In this document: piece by piece, positions 60,142 to 64,000 of the stretch
Layout of the letters: every line of letters starts with the position of its first letter
How positions within the stretch are numbered: position 1 is the first letter of the stretch
Origin: Streptomyces muensis
Lineage (GTDB): Bacteria; Actinomycetota; Actinomycetes; Streptomycetales; Streptomycetaceae
Direction of reading: 5' to 3'
DNA: 64,000 bases
Assembly: GCF_021474425.1 (NCBI RefSeq)
Contig: NZ_JAKEIP010000007.1
Coordinates: 45,253 to 109,252 of the forward strand
Made by a program: the position numbers and the translations under genes
Notes under the pieces: model-generated
Database searches by the model: none
Seen by the model: only the letters and a program-made list of their open reading frames with translations
Told to the model about the DNA's origin: nothing

Positions 60142-60564
60142 TCAGCCGGTCATGGCGTCGCGGACGAGCGCGGTGTCGACGAACTGCTCGAAGCGGACGA
60201 TCAACCCGCCGCGTACCACGAAGTGGTGGACCACCCGGACGTCGATCGGCTTGCCCGTGGCCTTGTTGACCGCGGTGTAGCGGGCCAGGACGACGACGTT
60301 CTCGCCGTCGACGACATAGGTGTCGTCGTGGGCGGTCCAGTCGTCCCAGTCCTGGCCCAGCTTCTCCATCACGTTGGAGGTGACCCCGTCGGGCGTGCGG
60401 TAGGTACCGGCGAGCGGGAAGCCGGCCATCTCCGTCCACTCCACGTCGGGGGCGAGGGTCGCGCGCAGGGCTGCCAGGTCCCGGTTCGCGGACGCCAGGT
60501 ACTGGCGGCGTACGACGTCGGCGGGGGCGGTGGACGTGGCGAAGTCGGTGGCGGTGTCGGTCAT
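60142..60564 (-). CDS. SnoaL/NTF2-like protein
   Basis: 140 residues, a single NTF2-like alpha+beta-barrel domain: VVRRQYLASANRDLAALRATLAPDVEW, DTYVVDGENVVVLARYT and VVHHFVVRGGLIVRFEQFVDT. This fold serves small-molecule isomerases, hydrolases and binding proteins; nothing fixes the substrate. It starts 5 bp after the MBL-fold gene and is the last gene of a three-gene operon. Confidence 0.8.
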   Translation of the reverse strand: MTDTATDFATSTAPADVVRRQYLASANRDLAALRATLAPDVEWTEMAGFPLAGTYRTPDGVTSNVMEKLGQDWDDWTAHDDTYVVDGENVVVLARYTAVNKATGKPIDVRVVHHFVVRGGLIVRFEQFVDTALVRDAMTG

Positions 60565-60569
60565 CGCGG

Positions 60570-61376
60570 TCAGCCCCACTTCATCTCGCCCTTGGCGACC
60601 TTGGCGCCGATCTGGGCGGCGATCAGCATGCCGTGGTCCGGGTGGCGGGCGACGAGGGCCTCGGTCAGCGCGGCGCCATCGGCGGCCTTGCCGAGCTCCT
60701 CCTCGAAGGCCACCAGGTAGTCGCGGGTGGCGATGATGGCGGAGACGTCGGCGGCGGTGTCGGGCAGACGGTGACCGGGGACGACCAGTTGGGGGTCGAG
60801 CGCGGCCATCTCGTCGAGCAGTTCGACCCAGGCGGCGCGCTGTTCGGGGGTCCGGGTGTCGGCGACCCAGACGTGCTCCTGCTGGAAGAGCAGGACACCG
60901 CCGAGGATCGCGCGCTGCTCGGCCTGCCACAGGTAGTGCCGGTCGGACAGCTCGGCCGGGCCGCCCTTGAGTTCGAAGCGGTGGCCCTCCAGGGAGAGGT
61001 CGCCGGTGAGCGGTTCGATGTCGACGAGGCGGGTCGGCAGATTCGCGCCGAGCGCCGCCCACGCCTTGAGCTTGCCCTCGTAGGAGTGCCGGATGTGTGC
61101 GATGACGTGCTCGGTGGCGACGAACCTCGCCTCGGGGAAGGCGTCGGCGATGACTTCGGCGCCGAAGTAGAAGTCGGGGTCGCCGTGGCTGATGAAGACG
61201 GTGGTGAGCTTCTTGCCGGAGTCGAGGATCTCGGCGGCGAGGCGGTGGCCGTCGGCGCGGGTGAAGGCGGCGTCCACCAGCAGGGCCTCGTTCTCCCCGG
61301 TGACGAGTGTGGCTGTCTTGTTCTTGCTGCCGGCGGGGAAGTCCAGGTCCAGGACCTTGAAGGACAGAGTGCTCAT
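60570..61376 (-). CDS. divergent metallo-beta-lactamase-fold protein
   Basis: 268 residues. The fold is recognisable (LVTGENEALLVDAAF, TVFISHGDPDFYFGAEVI, LVVPGHRLPD). However, the HxHxDH metal motif reads HGDPDF, keeping only the first histidine and the aspartate. Metal binding may be altered, as in other divergent members of the superfamily. Start: ATG with AAGGAG 5 nt upstream. It lies between a DsbA-like and an NTF2-like gene under a MarR regulator, suggesting a stress or xenobiotic role. Confidence 0.8.
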   Translation of the reverse strand: MSTLSFKVLDLDFPAGSKNKTATLVTGENEALLVDAAFTRADGHRLAAEILDSGKKLTTVFISHGDPDFYFGAEVIADAFPEARFVATEHVIAHIRHSYEGKLKAWAALGANLPTRLVDIEPLTGDLSLEGHRFELKGGPAELSDRHYLWQAEQRAILGGVLLFQQEHVWVADTRTPEQRAAWVELLDEMAALDPQLVVPGHRLPDTAADVSAIIATRDYLVAFEEELGKAADGAALTEALVARHPDHGMLIAAQIGAKVAKGEMKWG

Positions 61377-61416
61377 CGTGACTCCTTGAACGGGAGGTGA
61401 AGGGTGGGGAGGAGCT

Positions 61417-62034
61417 TCAGGAGGTGGCGAGGTCCGCGAGCCGTGCGTCGACCTCGTCGGCCGTGGCGTGGCCGTGGGCAAGGGGAGTGACCCGGTCGCC
61501 GTCGACGGCGAGGAGGGTGGGGAAGCCGGTGACGCCCAGCTCGGCACCGAGGTGGAAGTCGGCCTGGGCCGCCTCCAGCGCCTCGGGGGCCGCGAAGGCG
61601 GCGGCCACGGCGTCCGCGTCCAGCCCGGCCCGCTCGGCGATCTCCCGGTAGGTCGCGGGCTCGGAGAGGCTCAGACCGTCGACGTAGAAGGCCCGCTGCA
61701 GGGCCATGGCCAGCTCCGCGGCGCGCTCGGGGGCGATCCGCCGCAGAGCCGCGACGCCTCGCGCGGCGGCTTCGGAGTCCATCACGAACGACCCGTCGGC
61801 GATCAGCCGTTCGTACGCGTCGCCGAACTCGGCGCCGGTCAGCTCGGCGATCTTGGCGTTCGCTCCCTGGACGTATCCGAACTCACGGATCGGCACCCGA
61901 CGCGGCCCGGTGAACAGGCCCCCGGAGACCACCACCACCGGCAGCTCCGGGTGACGGGAGGAGACCTCGCGCAGGGCGCCGGAGAACCCGTGCGACCAGC
62001 CGCAGTAGGCATCGAAGACGTAGACGAGCTGCAT
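61417..62034 (-). CDS. DsbA-family thioredoxin-fold protein with a single active-site cysteine
   Basis: 205 residues. The active-site segment reads YCGWSHGFS, so the second cysteine of CxxC is a serine; the helical insert and the cis-proline loop GVTGFPTLLAVDGD are intact. A CxxS motif favours glutathione-S-transferase-kappa-like, isomerase or reduced-thiol chemistry over disulfide formation. Start: ATG with GAGGA 6 nt upstream; two upstream in-frame ATGs lack conserved sequence. First gene of the operon. Confidence 0.83.
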   Translation of the reverse strand: MQLVYVFDAYCGWSHGFSGALREVSSRHPELPVVVVSGGLFTGPRRVPIREFGYVQGANAKIAELTGAEFGDAYERLIADGSFVMDSEAAARGVAALRRIAPERAAELAMALQRAFYVDGLSLSEPATYREIAERAGLDADAVAAAFAAPEALEAAQADFHLGAELGVTGFPTLLAVDGDRVTPLAHGHATADEVDARLADLATS

Positions 62035-62091
62035 GGCGATCCTCGGCAGGGCGCCCGCCGGATGCGAGCGATTCATCTGACAGAACAGTAG

Positions 62092-62103
62092 CTGACGCGT
62101 CAG
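62092..62103. promoter_or_regulatory. palindrome, probable MarR operator
   Basis: A perfect CTGACGCGTCAG, 58 bp upstream of the DsbA-like start and between it and the marR gene; outer bases TA-N and N-TA extend the symmetry. A likely site for the neighbouring MarR protein. Confidence 0.6.
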
Positions 62104-62151
62104 ATATTTCCTCGCTCCTGTGACGGCGGCCACATCTGTGCCCTCTTCCCT

Positions 62152-62175
62152 CAGTGCACCTCAGTGCACCTCAGG
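62152..62175. repeat. short tandem repeat at the 3' end of the marR gene
   Basis: Two copies of CCTCAGTGCA plus a partial third lie across the marR stop codon. Confidence 0.6.
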
Positions 62176-62704
62176 GCAGACGAGGCAGCTCGTCGCGCGC
62201 CGAGTGGCTCAGAACGCGCAGGTTCTCGGCGAACCGCTCCCGGTCCTCGGGCGGCAACGGCGCCAGGAAGTAGCGCCGGATGTTCTCCACATGGAGCAGG
62301 GAGGCGCGCACGGTGGTCTCCTCTCCCAACGGCGTCAGTCGCACCAGGCGCCCACGACGGTCGCCGGGGTCCTCGGTGCGCTCGACCAGCCCCGCCGCCT
62401 CCATCCGGTCCACCAGCCGGGTCACCCCACCCGTGGTCAGCACCTGCTCCTGGGCGAGGGACCGCATCGACAGTCCGGCCCCCTCCGCCCGCCCCAGGAT
62501 GAGCAGCACCTCGTACATCAGATGGCTGATGCCGCACTCACGCTCCAGGGCCCGCCCCAGGATGTACTCCAGCCGGTTCGCGGCCCCCTGCAGCCGCCCG
62601 AACGCCAGCACCAGCGCGTTGTTCGCGGCCTCCTTCGGCGACGAGATCTCCGCCCGCTCACCCATGTCCCCACCACCGCCTGTCCGGTCCTCGGCTGCCT
62701 CCAT
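62171..62704 (-). CDS. MarR-family transcriptional regulator
   Basis: Up to 177 residues with a winged helix: LSMRSLAQEQVLTTGGVTRLVDRMEAAGLVER (~80-110) and the wing DPGDRRGRLVRLT. The start is uncertain: the first ATG has no ribosome-binding site, while an in-frame ATG at 62665 follows a G-rich stretch and precedes the conserved region. It lies upstream of, and on the same strand as, the DsbA/MBL/NTF2 operon and probably represses it. Confidence 0.88.
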   Translation of the reverse strand: MEAAEDRTGGGGDMGERAEISSPKEAANNALVLAFGRLQGAANRLEYILGRALERECGISHLMYEVLLILGRAEGAGLSMRSLAQEQVLTTGGVTRLVDRMEAAGLVERTEDPGDRRGRLVRLTPLGEETTVRASLLHVENIRRYFLAPLPPEDRERFAENLRVLSHSARDELPRLP

Positions 62705-62948
62705 TCACTGATCATGCCGTGTCCCGGCCGGAGAGGCTTCGGAGCGGCCACGGCGAGGGCGGGCGGGACGGTGCGCGTGCCCTGTGGCGATGGTCACGAA
62801 CGTCTTCGGAGTCCGTTGCGTAGGCTGGCGTCTGCCGTTCGTCGTGGGGTGGCGCGGGAACGGGCGACGACTCCGGGCACCCCGCGACGAAAACCAGCCC
62901 TTGACCTGCAAAAGCGCAGGCAGGGAGCCTATGTGCGGGAGTTCACCG
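62705..62948. other. 244-bp divergent gap between marR and panD
   Basis: It must contain both promoters. TTGACC at about 62901-62906 is a possible -35 box for panD, but no good -10 follows at 16-18 bp. A small CCTGC/GCAGG hairpin lies next to it. No gene is visible. Confidence 0.45.
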
Positions 62949-63371
62949 ATGCTTCGTACGCTGTTCAAGTCCAAGATCCACCGCGCCACCGTCACCCAGG
63001 CCGACCTGCACTACGTGGGATCGGTGACCATCGACGCGGACCTCCTCGACGCCGCCGACCTGCTCCCCGGTGAGCTCGTCCACATCGTCGACATCACCAA
63101 CGGCGCCCGGCTGGAGACGTACGTCATCAAGGGCGAGCGCGGCTCGGGGGTCGTCGGGATCAACGGTGCCGCCGCCCATCTCGTGCACCCCGGTGACCTG
63201 GTGATCATCATCAGCTACGCTCAGCTGACCGACGCCGAGGCGCGGGAGTTCGAGCCGCGAGTGGTGCACGTGGACGGCGCCAACCGGATCGTGGCCCTGG
63301 GCGCCGACCCGTCCGAGCCGGTGCCGGGCTCCGACCAGGAGCGCAGTCCGCAGGCCGTGCCGGCCCTCTGA
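62949..63371 (+). CDS. panD: aspartate 1-decarboxylase (pyruvoyl enzyme)
   Basis: 140 residues, of which ~1-115 match Pan[21 protein letters not shown] with the self-cleavage site Gly24-Ser25 in YVGSVTID, and [20 protein letters not shown]. Ser25 becomes the pyruvoyl group. It makes beta-alanine for pantothenate. Start: ATG with GGGAG 7 nt upstream. The short acidic C-terminal tail is usual in actinobacteria. Confidence 0.95.
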   Translation: MLRTLFKSKIHRATVTQADLHYVGSVTIDADLLDAADLLPGELVHIVDITNGARLETYVIKGERGSGVVGINGAAAHLVHPGDLVIIISYAQLTDAEAREFEPRVVHVDGANRIVALGADPSEPVPGSDQERSPQAVPAL

Positions 63372-63412
63372 GCGCACTCGACGTCCCACCCGAGCCGGAC
63401 CAGGAGCGTGCC

Positions 63413-63757
63413 ATGAGCGACATCGAGATCCGCGACGACCGGGCGGCGGGCCGCCTGGAGGCCCTGCTGGGCGACGAAGTCACCGGCCGTATCGAGTACT
63501 TCGTCCTCGAAGGCCCGGCCCGTGCCCTCGTCCCCGTCCACACCATCGTGGAACCGGCCCACGAGGGGCAGGGCATCGCGGGCTCCCTGGCACGTGAGCT
63601 GTACGGCATGGCGGCGCGCGAGGGAGTCGTCGTCGCGCCGCTGTGCCCGTACGTCGTGAAGTGGGCCGAACGCCACCCCGACGAGGCCCCGGCGGCTGAC
63701 CCCGGGCTGCTGGAGGCGGCGAAGGACTGGCTGCGGGAGCACCCGGGGCGGTTCTGA
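63413..63757 (+). CDS. GNAT-type N-acetyltransferase domain protein (YjdJ-like)
   Basis: 114 residues. The acetyl-CoA-binding pattern is VPVHTIVEPAHEGQGIAGSLARELYG and the pyrophosphate-loop histidine/glycine run EGQGIAG is present; CPYVVKWAERHPD follows. Small YjdJ-like GNAT proteins are common and their substrates unknown. Start: ATG with CAGGAG 5-6 nt upstream; 41 bp after panD, perhaps co-transcribed. Confidence 0.87.
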   Translation: MSDIEIRDDRAAGRLEALLGDEVTGRIEYFVLEGPARALVPVHTIVEPAHEGQGIAGSLARELYGMAAREGVVVAPLCPYVVKWAERHPDEAPAADPGLLEAAKDWLREHPGRF

Positions 63758-63912
63758 CGAACGGCGGTTCCCGCCGAGGGGCGGTTCGCGGGGCCGCCCC
63801 CGACGGGCCACTCGGGCGCCCGCGGTGACGCGGCTGAGTGACTGCTGGAGCGGCCATCGGGTACGCGGGGGAGTAGTCCAGAGCCGATGTCACGGACTGG
63901 CTGGAGAACGCC

Positions 63913-64000
63913 ATGACCAACCCGTATACGGACCCGGTCCATCCGGGACCGCCACCGGGCCCGGAGCCACAGCACCCGGAGCCACACCCGGTCCCACCCC
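63913..64000 (+). CDS. proline-rich protein, N-terminal fragment (cut by window edge)
   Basis: Only about 29 codons are inside the window: MTNPYTDPVHPGPPPGPEPQ and more proline. The ATG has GGAG 6 nt upstream. Many Streptomyces membrane proteins start with such a proline-rich cytoplasmic tail, but nothing else can be said. Confidence 0.5.
   Translation, partial: MTNPYTDPVHPGPPPGPEPQHPEPHPVPP

Overview
The window is high-GC actinobacterial DNA, almost certainly Streptomyces. Evidence: strong third-position GC bias, GTG starts, ATGA/GTGA gene overlaps, twin-arginine and lipoprotein sugar-utilisation genes, mycothiol enzymes, and several copies of GC-rich hairpin repeats that recur in Streptomyces intergenic DNA. 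I see no rRNA, tRNA, CRISPR array, transposase or phage gene.

Layout. (1) 1-4748: the start of an MscS-type channel, a crotonase, a flippase-like membrane protein, and an MsbA-type ABC exporter whose promoter contains a SoxR-like operator and looks leaderless. (2) 4953-19041: a carbohydrate locus. It has a Tat-exported GH2 beta-galactosidase with an inserted LamG module, a large secreted clan-A-like glycoside hydrolase, a LacI repressor with four copies of one 14-bp operator around it, a binding-protein/two-permease sugar ABC importer without its own ATPase, and a cytoplasmic GH63-like glycosidase. (3) 19193-60088: a very complete choline/glycine betaine catabolic island. (4) 60142-64000: a small redox/hydrolase operon with a MarR regulator, panD, a GNAT-type protein and the start of a proline-rich protein.

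The island covers the whole route. Uptake is by a BCCT carrier and a ProVWX-type ABC system. Choline goes to betaine by BetA and BetB. Betaine is demethylated by two GbcA-like Rieske oxygenases, fed by a Rieske ferredoxin and two FAD reductases. Dimethylglycine is handled by two DMGO-type flavoproteins, and sarcosine by a heterotetrameric oxidase (SoxB, fused SoxD-SoxA, SoxG) and a monomeric oxidase. Glycine goes to serine and pyruvate by GlyA and SdaA. The released C1 units are covered too: free formaldehyde by a mycothiol-dependent dehydrogenase plus a metallo-beta-lactamase-fold hydrolase, tetrahydrofolate-bound C1 by FolD and PurU, and formate by a molybdopterin formate dehydrogenase with FdhD. 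An MshA paralogue (mycothiol) and a FolP (folate) supply the cofactors.

The most striking feature is regulatory. Eleven promoter regions in this island carry the same element: paired 17-bp imperfect palindromes of the form GTTGC-N7-GCAAC, the two copies 19 bp apart (18 bp in one case). They usually lie directly downstream of a TTGACA -35 box and a poor nAnnnT -10 box. Two near-identical IclR-family regulators are encoded here. Both are predicted leaderless, and both have copies of the motif over their own start. Other oddities: the SoxD and SoxA subunits are fused through an intergenic repeat that has become coding, a GcvH-like protein contains no lysine at all and so cannot be lipoylated, a second repeat has inserted in frame in a ferredoxin reductase, and the two gbcA genes show near-identical tracts suggesting gene conversion.
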